This document shows, in pieces, positions 1-8,300 of a stretch of 57,153 nucleotides of DNA; position 1 is the stretch's first letter, and each line of letters begins with the position of its first letter. This DNA comes from JAJAZB01 sp964244295. GTDB lineage: Bacteria; Bacteroidota; Bacteroidia; Cytophagales; Spirosomataceae. The position numbers were made by a program, and so were the translations under genes. The stretch lies in the NCBI GenBank assembly GCA_964244295.1, contig CAXTIG010000046.1, positions 1 to 57,153 of the forward strand, read 5' to 3'. The notes beneath the pieces are model-generated. The model was not told the origin of the DNA and ran no database searches. It saw nothing but the letters and a program-made list of their open reading frames with translations.

Positions 1-254
1 GTCCTCAGGCAGTTTGGTGGAAAATACACGATTACTTTTGCTTGACCCCTTAAAACAATCTGTCGGGTGCTGGTTGTAGACGCAGTAGCAATGGGGCGGT
101 CATTCGCTACGGTTTGTAGCCATTCCCATTTGCCATTAATTCTGACAGATATTGGGTCAGGGTCGGCTCCATTTCCCAAAATTCCCCAACATCCTTGTGT
201 CGCCCAACCACTCCCGATAAGGCAGACAGCGATAAAAACGCGGACTGTTTTCAT
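1..254 (-). CDS. Secreted small protein, 3' end outside the window
   Basis: Minus-strand frame opening with ATG at 254 and staying open to the window edge (about 84 codons). The N-terminus MKTVRVFIAVCLIGSG is a plausible signal peptide, with a cysteine shortly after, so it may be exported or a lipoprotein. The GKWEWLQT segment resembles the opening of short lipocalin-like secreted proteins of Cytophagales, but I cannot name a family. Its ATG starts only 3 bases after the stop codon of the C10 protease gene, so the two are probably co-transcribed. Small secreted partners, some inhibitory, are often found beside C10 proteases; that is context, not proof. The C-terminus is missing. Confidence 0.55.
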   Translation of the reverse strand, partial: MKTVRVFIAVCLIGSGWATQGCWGILGNGADPDPISVRINGKWEWLQTVANDRPIATASTTSTRQIVLRGQAKVIVYFPPNCLR

Positions 255-257
255 GGC

Positions 258-1578
258 TCAGAAAGGACGGGTACCAATCCAAACCCGCATCCAGTTGTCG
301 TACAGTTCGCCTTGCAATCTGAAATCGTGCCAGGCGTACCAACCATTGGAGTCACCTCTCCAACCCCAATTTAAATGGTACCGAGTCATCGCATACGAGT
401 TGCAAATTCCGGTTTCAGCGTCCCAGCGATACCAGCTATCCATGCGGTAGCCGTCGCAAACCCACATATGCGCATCGTCGAAAACCTGATTTTTTGCCCC
501 CGCCATCACGAGAGGATGGCGCTGAAACAACTCGAGGTACACGTCGTTGAGGTGGTCGTAAAAATTCAGAATGTCACCTCCCCGCGAATAACCAGCCAGA
601 CGAAAGGCCCGTGATACTTTTTCAGGATTCGTGTAAGTCTGACAGCCCAACGCGAAGTAGTGAGAATCTGCCCACTCGCCAGAGTCTTTGAGCAACGAGG
701 CCACCTCGATTTCGGCGTTGGTCAATCCATTACACCCCGAGGTAACCTGGTTAGGCATCGCATCGTAGTGAAATTGGGTCACTCCGTCCCGGCTGAGGGT
801 CGGGAAACGATAAAACCACATGACTTGAGCGATGGCAACGGGGCCACAACCAGCGGGCGCTTTCCCACAAGCTCTGCAGCCCCGCGCCGGAGCAAAAAAA
901 GTTATGACCCGCTCCCTGGCCCCCGGAAAGTTCCGTAGTAGGCGAAGTAGCCAGCAAAATTCCGGTGTCGATGTGTTCGCCCGACGTGGAGGAGCACCAC
1001 TCAGGATCTTCGCCTTCGTAGGTTACCCGCCCGCCCCGCTTTTTAGAAAGCTTGCTTTCGTATTCAGCCCAAAGGCTGGTCACGATGGGGGCGGCTTTGG
1101 CCTGCTTTTTAGCTTCACGAACCTGTTTCTTAACCACGTCGATCCACAGCTTCACCCCGTCTGGTAAGGCAGTCAATGAAAACGTACCCCGGTCAGCGTA
1201 GGCGAGTTCCGGGATCAACCGGCGGTCAGCCGAAACAAGCGAAAACCCTTTGCCGTTTTTGAAGTGGACGACGTGAAAAAATTCTTCGCCGTTTTCCTTC
1301 ACCGTTTCTACCTTTTCGACAATCTCATCATCGTCCAAACCGGTGGTCAGCCGGGCGTTGGCGGGGGCTTCCTTCAGCGGCGTTACCTTGCCATCCTGCA
1401 AAAACGAGCGCACGGCTACACGGATGGCCGCATCGGTTGAAACTGCAAACGGATCGGAAGCAGAGGGATCCTGCTTGGCAACTTCGTTGCGCTCGCAACG
1501 AGTTAGCACCAGAGCCAGGGTAATTAGAAGAAGAGGGCGGGCGAACGCGATTAGCGTTCTGGGGGGGGGTGTTCTCAT
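258..1578 (-). pseudogene. C10 (streptopain-like) cysteine protease, frameshifted
   Basis: The gene starts at 1578 with a lipoprotein-like signal (LALVLTRC) followed by a Spi-type propeptide (about residues 45-135; HFKNGKGFSLVSADRR is typical). The frame then fails and the catalytic half continues in another frame to 258. Removing one base from the seven-A run at 894-900 (T7 on the coding strand) joins the halves and gives GKAPAGCGPVAIAQVMWFY, the C10 catalytic-cysteine block. Downstream are the histidine region DDAHMWVCDGY and the LNWGWRGDSNGWY block of family C10. With that correction it would be a complete secreted or surface protease of about 440 residues. The break lies in a homopolymer, so either sequencing error or slippage-type inactivation is possible. 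It precedes the small secreted gene ending at the window edge. Confidence 0.8.
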
Positions 1579-1879
1579 AACACTACGTTTTTTGGGGTTT
1601 GGAAATGGAAGTTGGCGGCCTAACTACCGCAAATGCAGCGCAGGCGGATCGAGAAATAATTGGGCATCAAATTAGAATTTATTGTAAAAACCCAGGTAAC
1701 GCTGTCCATTAATTTTGTATGAATTCTAACGTATCCTATCGGTAGAACTCAGTAGTAGTTGGTTTCGTAAATTGCACTCGAAAAAGAACTTCACTGCACT
1801 CTGACAACAATCGCCCCCTTCCGTTTGCGTAATCCTTGTACTATTCCGACTTTTGCCCCGGTCTTTCTTTTGAAAAACA
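1579..1879. other. Intergenic region between divergent genes, weak promoter candidate
   Basis: No gene is visible between the C10 protease (leftward) and the SemiSWEET gene (rightward). It is more AT-rich than its surroundings, as expected of a divergent promoter region. TAATTTTG at 1710-1717 (+) fits the Bacteroidota -7 consensus TAnnTTTG, but no -33 TTG lies at a good distance and the leader to the ATG at 1880 would be about 155 nt, so assignment to the transporter gene is tentative. Confidence 0.35.
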
Positions 1880-2128
1880 ATGTTGGAATCCCTGGGCTAC
1901 GGAGCCGGACTGCTGACCACGATGGCCTTCGTGCCGCAGGTGGTGCAGATTTACAAAACCAAATCGGCCAAAGACGTGTCGCTGGCCATGTTTCTGCTGT
2001 TTACGCTGGGCGTGGCGCTGTGGCTGGTGTACGGTATCATCACCCACTCGTTTCCGGTGGTGGCGGCCAACGGCGTAACCCTGGCGCTGTCGGGGGTGAT
2101 TTTGTACTTTAAATTCCGCTACAATTAA
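1880..2128 (+). CDS. SemiSWEET sugar transporter (PQ-loop/MtN3 repeat)
   Basis: 82 residues with three hydrophobic segments, the full length of a bacterial SemiSWEET, which works as a homodimer of three-helix bundles. The PQ motif of the first helix is present in AFVPQVVQIYKTKSAKDVS, the most recognisable stretch of the family, and a second half with LYGI-like VYGI and a conserved Asn (VAANGV) follows. Expected role: facilitated diffusion of mono- or disaccharides across the inner membrane; the substrate cannot be read from sequence. The start at 1880 is preferred because it places the first helix immediately after the initiator. Single-gene unit closed by the hairpin at 2146-2178. Confidence 0.9.
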   Translation: MLESLGYGAGLLTTMAFVPQVVQIYKTKSAKDVSLAMFLLFTLGVALWLVYGIITHSFPVVAANGVTLALSGVILYFKFRYN

Positions 2129-2145
2129 GGTTGGTTTTCACGCTT

Positions 2146-2178
2146 GAAAAGCCCTTCTCCTGCCGCGAGGGGCTTTTC
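2146..2178 (+). terminator. Rho-independent terminator after SemiSWEET
   Basis: GAAAAGCCC and GGGGCTTTTC pair around a 14-nt loop, starting 17 nt after the stop codon, followed by GATTTT. Classical stem with T-rich tail on the plus strand. Confidence 0.7.
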
Positions 2179-2252
2179 GATTTTCCGCCTGTTTTTGGGC
2201 CAAAAACGGCTTTTGGTCCTCTCCCGCCCAGCCCGTACCGGGTGCTCGTTTA

Positions 2253-2279
2253 TTTGTTCCAAAATCAGTCTTATCTTTA
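2253..2279 (+). promoter_or_regulatory. Possible Bacteroidota promoter of the CHU_C gene
   Basis: TTTG at 2253-2256 and TATCTTTA at 2272-2279 resemble the -33 TTTG / -7 TAnnTTTG pair. The -7 element ends 33 nt before the ATG at 2313. The 15-nt spacing is somewhat short and the last base is A, not G, so this is suggestive only. Confidence 0.35.
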
Positions 2280-2312
2280 GCACCGGTTGCGCCTTTGCCC
2301 ACTCGATGACGT

Positions 2313-5300
2313 ATGATTCGACTGCTACGCCTGGTTTTTTTTGGTATCCTTTCCAGTAGTCCGGTTCTGGCCCAGAATTTATTCTACGGCGGAACGATGT
2401 GGCGTAGCGAAACAGGCAACGTACTGGCGTCCCGGGGGCCTAACGAATTTCTATTTAAGGGGATGGTTTTTACCGACCCCAGTCTTGCCAACAGTCTTCC
2501 GGCCCGCGTCGCACTCCGGCTTTACGCCAAAGGCAGTAACCAGCTCCTCGATTCGTTTGAAGCCATAAAACTGCCGGGAACCACGACCTTACCCTCGGAA
2601 TTGTGTGGTACGTTTCGTAACGGCGAGGTACAGGCTACGAGCTACCTCAGCCGACCGGTTACGCTTACGCCCGCCCAGATGACCAATCCCGGCGGCTACT
2701 ACGTGGTGAGCGACCCCATTGCTCCGCGTTATTCTGCCCTGCAAAACGCCGCTGACCCCAACGGCAATCCCTTCGTTTTTTACTACGAAATCAATTCCCT
2801 CCCGGCTAACCTCGATTTTTCAAAACCTGAATTCGATTACACCCCGGCCCTGACCCCGACCAGCCCCGTGGCCGAGTGGGTGTGCAAAAATCGCCCGACT
2901 ACGCTGGGGCCGGCGTTTCGCAACCAGCCTTTCGGTGGCGCTACCCCGGCGGGTTGGGAGGTGCGCTTCCGGCCCGCCGATTTAGTCACGGCCCGGCTTG
3001 GCGGCCCGGCTTTGCCCGTCGCCTGGCAGGGCTTCTCAACCAGCAACCCGTTTCCCAGCAGTGGGGGCATCACGCCCCCCGCCACCGCAGCGGCGTGGTC
3101 GTTTAAGCCCGCCGGATCGGGCCTGTACGTGTACACCCTGGCGATGGATGTGTTGAAAGACGGACGAAAAGTGGGCGAAGCCCGCTGGGAACACGTTTTT
3201 GAGGTAGTCGATAACTGTCCCGACGATTCTAAGGCCAGCATTTTCATGGCCGACGCCGCCGCCCCCAACGTGGAGATCGTCGGGGCGGTGTGCGAGGGGA
3301 AAACCGTCCAACTCAAAGCCCAGAGCAGCGCAACGGGCCTCCGCTACCAGTGGCAACTCGGCGGGGCCGACATCAGCGGGGCCAACGGCGCGGTGTACAC
3401 CACCACGACCCCCGGCAGTTACACCGTCGTTACGTCCCGGCCCGATGCCTGCCCGGCCGAGTCCACTTCCCCCGCCGTAGCCGTCAGTTTCACGCCCTGC
3501 ACCCAGGCCGGGCAGGTGCTGCTCAAGGGCGGGCAATTGGAGGATTCCAACGTCAACGCCGAAGTAGACCGCACCATGTACCTCAAGGCTACCTATTACA
3601 CCACCGTGACCGGAGGTAGCCAGTTTCCGACCGAAATTCAGGCTGGGGTGTATCGCAAAAGTGATCAAGGCCGCGTGAGTACCCTCACGCTGACTCGTAG
3701 CACCAATTTGGCCCGTGATGTGAAGGCTTACGCACCCCTCTGCACGGGCGGCGATTCGCTTAAGGTATTAGCGGTACCCTACCAATTCAATTTTACTAAC
3801 TTTACGCCGTTACAATTTGCCGATCCGGGCGGATACTTCATCGCCACTGCTCCGATTTGCTGCCGCCAGCCGCTCGACAACCTCAGTGGGGCTTATGAGC
3901 CGATGGTGCTGCGGATGGACCTGGCCCAGGCCAACCAGCTTACCGTTACCGTCCCTAACAGTTCGTACTCGCCCACGTTTACCCTGCCCAGCCTGGTGGA
4001 AACCTGCATGGGCAAGCCCGTTACGCTGAGCAACATCACGACCCGCCCGGCCAACTTCAGCAGTTTGACGTACCTCCTGACTCCGGCGCTCATTCCGGGC
4101 ACGGGTGGGCCATCACAGCCAGCCGCCTACGCCAATGGTGGCTACACATCCACGCAGTTTTGGGGCAACCCCGCCGGGGGCCTGAGCATCGACGCCAACA
4201 CGGGCACCATCACCGGCACGCCCACCCGACCCGGTACCTACGCCTACGTGGTGACGGTGCAAGCGAAGCAAGGCAACCGGGTGGTGAGCGAAATTCGCCG
4301 CGAACTGCATTTGGTCGTGAACGAATGCCGGGTAAACACCATCCCGACGGTGAAGCTTTCGGAAACCGGCCAGCCGTCCCGCCCCGGTCGAAACCCAATT
4401 TGCAAAGGTGAGACCGTGCAACTCAACGCCGGGAACGTGGCCCGTGGCTCCACCCTGCAATGGCAACTCAACGGGATAGACATCGTCGGAGCCACCGATT
4501 CGGTGTACGTGGTGCGCAATGATCTGGCGGGCAATTACTCGGTTACGGCCAACAACCCCGTGGCCTGTCCCGTGAAAGTGCGCTCGGATTTTTTACTACT
4601 TAAGATCAACGAACTTCCGACGGTCAGCATCCAATCACCTGCCAACGCCTTTTGCGACGGGTCGGCGCTGATGCTCACCAGCCAAACGACCACAACCGTC
4701 CCTAGTTACCAGTGGCTGCGCGACGGTCAGCTTATCACCAGCGCCACCATTGCCGGGTATTCGGCCAGCGAGCCGGGCCGCTATACCCTACGCGTGTCCG
4801 ACCCCATCGGGTGCCAGGGAGTTTCGGCCCCGCTGAACATCATACGCAATTCTTTACCTCGCACCGTCGTCACGGCCTCGGCCCGGGCCATTTGCGCCGG
4901 GCAGTCCGTACAGTTGTCCGTAACCGCCCCCAGCCCCGGATTGGCTTATCAATGGCTCCGCGACGGCCAGCCGATTTCCACCGCCACCACTACTGCTTAC
5001 ACGGCCACCGTCACCGGGTTGTACACCGCACGCGCTACGGATTCTGGCACGAATTGCGCGGCGGAAGCCTCACCAGTTAACCTGGCCAGTAGTGCATCAC
5101 CGACCATCCGCATCAGTGCCGATTCTACCCAGCTTTGTCCCGGCAGCACCGCGTCACTCCGCGCCAGCGACGCTTCCCTGACCACGTACCAATGGCTCTT
5201 CAACGATGTTGACCTGAGCGGAGCTACTGCTGCTACCTGGATTACCCAGCAAGCGGGTCGTTACGCCCTGCGGGTCAGTAACGCGGCGGGGTGTCTGGCC

Positions 5301-6062
5301 ATGTCCGACACCCTGATTCTGAGCAGTGTCACGCCGATTTCGGTGGTGATGCAACCGCTCGGTACGATCTGCGGCCTCGATCAGGTACCCGTTACGCTGT
5401 TGGGTAGTCCAGCGGGAGGGAGCTTTTCCGGGCCAGGCGTGAGCGGTGACCGCTTCGAGGCAAAAGCGGCGGGCTTCGGTACGCACACCGTCACCTACAC
5501 GGTACGCAACGCGCTAAGTTGTCTTAGGGGTACCGACCGGCAAGCCACGACCGTAGCCACCGTTCCAACGGTAAATTTGGGCCGCGACCGCACCTTTTCG
5601 CGCGGGGGTACCCTCCGCCTCAACGGCCCCGTGGCACCGGGCTACCAGTACACTTGGTTCCCCCCCACCGACCTGAGCGACCCCACCCGCCCCGACCCGC
5701 TGGCCTCGCCCACCGTGACCACGGCCTACCGCCTGCGCGTGACCAACGCCGAAGGCTGTGCCGCCGAAGACACCATTTTGCTCCGCTACGAGCAGCGGAT
5801 TTACATCCCCACGGCCTTCTCACCGAACAACGACGGCCTCAACGATGCCTGGGAACTGCCCGGCATCGAGGAATACCCCCAGGCCGAAGTGGCGCTTTAC
5901 AACCGCTGGGGCGAAGAAGTCTTCCGGTCGCAGAACGGCTACCTCCAGCCCTTTGACGGGCGTTACCAGGGCCAGTCCCTGCCCGGTGGCACCTACATTT
6001 ACGCCATCCGCTCCGCCCCCGGTGAGCCGTTGCTGCGGGGGTCGGTGACAATTTTGCGGTAA
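2313..6062 (+). CDS. Giant Ig-like surface protein with CHU_C (T9SS type B) domain
   Basis: 1249 residues. Signal peptide about 1-21 (ends SSSPVLAQ). The first 800 residues hold two similar segments with putative-Ig/cadherin-like features (NPGGYYVVSDPIAP, ADPGGYFIATAPI) and FPAGL-type DANTGTITGTPTRPGTY. About residues 690-1080 carry several Ig/PKD-like modules of about 80 residues, each with a cysteine near its start and a YQWLRDGQ- or YQWLFND-like strand. The end is a CHU_C domain (PTAFSPNNDGLNDAW from about residue 1166, then NRWGEEVF, LPGGTYIYAI), the type B sorting signal of the type IX secretion system. Expected to be exported through the outer membrane and surface-attached; adhesion or binding is likely but no enzyme domain is seen. 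It stands alone, followed by a palindromic repeat. Confidence 0.85.
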   Translation: MIRLLRLVFFGILSSSPVLAQNLFYGGTMWRSETGNVLASRGPNEFLFKGMVFTDPSLANSLPARVALRLYAKGSNQLLDSFEAIKLPGTTTLPSELCGTFRNGEVQATSYLSRPVTLTPAQMTNPGGYYVVSDPIAPRYSALQNAADPNGNPFVFYYEINSLPANLDFSKPEFDYTPALTPTSPVAEWVCKNRPTTLGPAFRNQPFGGATPAGWEVRFRPADLVTARLGGPALPVAWQGFSTSNPFPSSGGITPPATAAAWSFKPAGSGLYVYTLAMDVLKDGRKVGEARWEHVFEVVDNCPDDSKASIFMADAAAPNVEIVGAVCEGKTVQLKAQSSATGLRYQWQLGGADISGANGAVYTTTTPGSYTVVTSRPDACPAESTSPAVAVSFTPCTQAGQVLLKGGQLEDSNVNAEVDRTMYLKATYYTTVTGGSQFPTEIQAGVYRKSDQGRVSTLTLTRSTNLARDVKAYAPLCTGGDSLKVLAVPYQFNFTNFTPLQFADPGGYFIATAPICCRQPLDNLSGAYEPMVLRMDLAQANQLTVTVPNSSYSPTFTLPSLVETCMGKPVTLSNITTRPANFSSLTYLLTPALIPGTGGPSQPAAYANGGYTSTQFWGNPAGGLSIDANTGTITGTPTRPGTYAYVVTVQAKQGNRVVSEIRRELHLVVNECRVNTIPTVKLSETGQPSRPGRNPICKGETVQLNAGNVARGSTLQWQLNGIDIVGATDSVYVVRNDLAGNYSVTANNPVACPVKVRSDFLLLKINELPTVSIQSPANAFCDGSALMLTSQTTTTVPSYQWLRDGQLITSATIAGYSASEPGRYTLRVSDPIGCQGVSAPLNIIRNSLPRTVVTASARAICAGQSVQLSVTAPSPGLAYQWLRDGQPISTATTTAYTATVTGLYTARATDSGTNCAAEASPVNLASSASPTIRISADSTQLCPGSTASLRASDASLTTYQWLFNDVDLSGATAATWITQQAGRYALRVSNAAGCLAMSDTLILSSVTPISVVMQPLGTICGLDQVPVTLLGSPAGGSFSGPGVSGDRFEAKAAGFGTHTVTYTVRNALSCLRGTDRQATTVATVPTVNLGRDRTFSRGGTLRLNGPVAPGYQYTWFPPTDLSDPTRPDPLASPTVTTAYRLRVTNAEGCAAEDTILLRYEQRIYIPTAFSPNNDGLNDAWELPGIEEYPQAEVALYNRWGEEVFRSQNGYLQPFDGRYQGQSLPGGTYIYAIRSAPGEPLLRGSVTILR

Positions 6063-6089
6063 GATTTTTTTCGCAAAAACTTCCGTTCT

Positions 6090-6172
6090 GTCATCCTGGA
6101 AGGACCTCGTTGGACTACCGTAAGCTTTCCTTGAAGGGAAACGGTAGTCCAACGAGGTCCTTCCAGGATGAC
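6090..6172. repeat. Palindromic intergenic repeat, GTCATCCTG family
   Basis: Perfect 32-bp inverted arms (6090-6121 and 6141-6172) around a 19-nt loop. The outer ends are GTCATCCTGGAAGG and CCTTCCAGGATGAC, shared with copies at 8211, 14889, 23213 and 45642. It lies just after the CHU_C gene and may also act as a transcription-terminating hairpin. Confidence 0.85.
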
Positions 6173-6253
6173 GTTTTTTATGGGGTGATTTTTAAGGAAA
6201 GGGCCGGTTTCATCAATCAAATCTGTCTCAACTGACCTCACTAAAATTTCCTA

Positions 6254-6275
6254 AATAGTATGCTTGCATACTATT
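6254..6275. promoter_or_regulatory. Small palindrome upstream of acyl-CoA dehydrogenase, operator or hairpin
   Basis: AATAGTATGC and GCATACTATT are perfect 10-bp arms separated by two bases, centred about 75 nt upstream of the ATG at 6340 and followed by TTTTA. Size and position fit a dimeric repressor operator (TetR/FadR types control beta-oxidation genes in many bacteria), but the T tail also allows a weak terminator of the upstream gene. TATCTTTC at about 6287-6294 resembles a -7 element. Confidence 0.35.
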
Positions 6276-6339
6276 TTTAAACTCCCTATCTTTCGCCCCA
6301 TATTCGCATCGCGATTCAATCTAAAACCGACCGTAAGCC

Positions 6340-8145
6340 ATGCTCGTAACGGAAGAGAAGAAAGCCATCAAGGGCGGGGAATTTCTGATTACCGAAACCG
6401 ACGCCAGCCAGGTGTTCATCCCCGAAGAATTTACCGAAGAGCAACGCATGATTGCTCAAACCTGCCAGGAGTTTCTCGACCGTGAGATTTTCCCCCGCGC
6501 TGATGACATCGATTACGCTAAGGACACCACCCTGATGGTCAGTCTGATGGACAAAGCCGGGGAACTCGGCCTGCTCGGCACCTCGGTGCCCGAACAGTAC
6601 GGCGGCTTCGGGATGGACTTTAACACCTCGATGATCGTGGCCGACTACATCGGCGCGGCGGGGTCGTTTGCGGTGGCGCTGTCGGCCCACACGGGCATTG
6701 GCACGCTGCCAATTTTGTACTACGGCACCGACGAACAAAAAGCGAACTACCTGCCTAAACTCGCCACCGGCGAGTCGAAGGCCGCCTACTGCCTGACCGA
6801 ACCCGACTCCGGCTCCGATGCCAACGCGGGCAAAAGCAAAGCCACCCTCAACGCCGAAGGCACCCACTACCTGCTCAACGGGCAGAAAATGTGGATTTCC
6901 AACGGGGGTTTCGCCGACGTATTCATCGTGTTTGCCAAAATCGATTCGGACAAAAACCTCTCGGCCTTTATCGTAGAAAAAGACTTCGGCGGCATCACCA
7001 TGAACGCCGAAGAGCGCAAGTTGGGCATCAAAGGCTCCTCGACCCGCCAGGTGTTTTTCAACGACTGCCCCGTGCCCGTTGAAAACCTGCTTTCAAAGCG
7101 CGAAGGTGGTTTTAAAATCGCCGTCAACATCCTCAACATCGGGCGGATAAAACTGGCCGTATCGGGCGGCGTGGGCGCGGCGCGGATGATTTTCAACCAC
7201 GCCGTCAACTACGCCAACGAGCGCAAGCAGTTCGGTACGAGCATCGCCAGCTTCGGAGCCATCAAGTTTAAACTGGCCGAAATGGCGTTGAGGATTTTCG
7301 CCACCGAATCGGCTTCGTACCGCGTCGGACAAAACATCGACGATGCCGCCAACGCCCTCATCGCCAGCGGAATGCCCGACGCCGAAGCCAAGCTGAAGGG
7401 CGTCGAGCAGTTTGCCATCGAGTGTGCCATGCTCAAAGTTCACGGCTCGGAGGTACTCGACTACGCCGCCGACGAAGGCGTACAAATTTACGGCGGGATG
7501 GGCTATTCGGCGGAAGCGCCGATGGAACGCGCCTACCGCGATGCCCGCATCAACCGGATTTTTGAAGGCACCAACGAAATCAACCGCCTGCTCTCGGTGG
7601 ATATGCTGCTGAAACGCGCCCTGAAGGGCGAATTGAACATCATGCAGCCCGCGATGGCCGTGGCGAAAGAAATCATGAGCATCCCCGATTTCTCGACCGA
7701 CGAGGCGGAAGGGCTATTTGTCGCCGAGAAAAAAGTGTTGAAAAACCTGAAGAAAGCCATCCTGATGACGGCGGGGGCGGCGGTGCAAAGGTTCATGCAA
7801 AACCTCCAGGCCGAGCAGGAAATCATCATGAATGTGGCCGATATGCTCATCGAAACCTACGTGGCCGAATCGACGCTGCTGCGGGTGGAAAAACTCATCG
7901 GGATGCGGGGTGAGGAAGCCGTTTCCCTGCAAAAAGACGCCGCGCTGATTTACCTCCACGGAGCCGTTGAAAAAGTAAACAGCGCGGGCCGCTCGGCCAT
8001 CACCAGCTTTGCCGAAGGCGACGAACTGCGCGGAATGCTGATGGGCCTGAAGCGCTTCACGAAAATTGAGCCGATGAACCTGAAAGACGCCCGCCGCCGG
8101 ATTGCCGAGGCGGCGATTGGGGAGAATACGTATCCGTTCTCGTGA
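6340..8145 (+). CDS. Acyl-CoA dehydrogenase (VLCAD/ACAD9-like, long form)
   Basis: 601 residues, cytoplasmic flavoprotein catalysing the first, FAD-dependent dehydrogenation of fatty acyl-CoA in beta-oxidation. The N-terminal helical domain (FTEEQRMIAQTCQEFLDREI) is followed by the beta domain with substrate/FAD motifs CLTEPDSGSDA and MWISNGGFADVF, then the C-terminal domain with RKQFGTSIASFGAIKFKLA. The catalytic base is Glu409 in RIFEGTNEINR. The extra roughly 180 C-terminal residues beyond a 400-residue ACAD core match the long VLCAD/ACAD9 architecture usual in Bacteroidota. It forms a monocistronic unit with the terminator at 8170-8201, possibly controlled through the palindrome at 6254-6275. 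Confidence 0.95.
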   Translation: MLVTEEKKAIKGGEFLITETDASQVFIPEEFTEEQRMIAQTCQEFLDREIFPRADDIDYAKDTTLMVSLMDKAGELGLLGTSVPEQYGGFGMDFNTSMIVADYIGAAGSFAVALSAHTGIGTLPILYYGTDEQKANYLPKLATGESKAAYCLTEPDSGSDANAGKSKATLNAEGTHYLLNGQKMWISNGGFADVFIVFAKIDSDKNLSAFIVEKDFGGITMNAEERKLGIKGSSTRQVFFNDCPVPVENLLSKREGGFKIAVNILNIGRIKLAVSGGVGAARMIFNHAVNYANERKQFGTSIASFGAIKFKLAEMALRIFATESASYRVGQNIDDAANALIASGMPDAEAKLKGVEQFAIECAMLKVHGSEVLDYAADEGVQIYGGMGYSAEAPMERAYRDARINRIFEGTNEINRLLSVDMLLKRALKGELNIMQPAMAVAKEIMSIPDFSTDEAEGLFVAEKKVLKNLKKAILMTAGAAVQRFMQNLQAEQEIIMNVADMLIETYVAESTLLRVEKLIGMRGEEAVSLQKDAALIYLHGAVEKVNSAGRSAITSFAEGDELRGMLMGLKRFTKIEPMNLKDARRRIAEAAIGENTYPFS

Positions 8146-8169
8146 GCGGTAAGCAGTAGAGGTGAGAGA

Positions 8170-8201
8170 AAAAGCGGCTCCGAGTGTTTGGAGCCGCTTT
8201 T
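8170..8201 (+). terminator. Rho-independent terminator of the acyl-CoA dehydrogenase gene
   Basis: AAAAGCGGCTCC and GGAGCCGCTTTT are perfect 12-bp arms with an 8-nt loop, 24 nt after the stop codon, followed by GTTTTCG. Confidence 0.85.
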
Positions 8202-8210
8202 GTTTTCGCT

Positions 8211-8300
8211 GTCATCCTGAGCTTGCGAAGGACCTTTTGCGGTAGACTCCCGACTAGTTGGAAGGTACTGCGAAAGGTCCTTCGCTGCGCTCAGGATAAC
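8211..8300. repeat. Palindromic repeat, GTCATCCTGAGC family, overlapping a gene end
   Basis: Imperfect inverted repeat whose ends are GTCATCCTGAGC and GCTCAGGATAAC, with inner arms GCGAAGGACCTTT / AAAGGTCCTTCGC. Its right end overlaps the last codons and the TGA stop (8291-8293) of the minus-strand HD oxygenase gene. Same family as 6090, 14889, 23213 and 45642. Confidence 0.8.
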
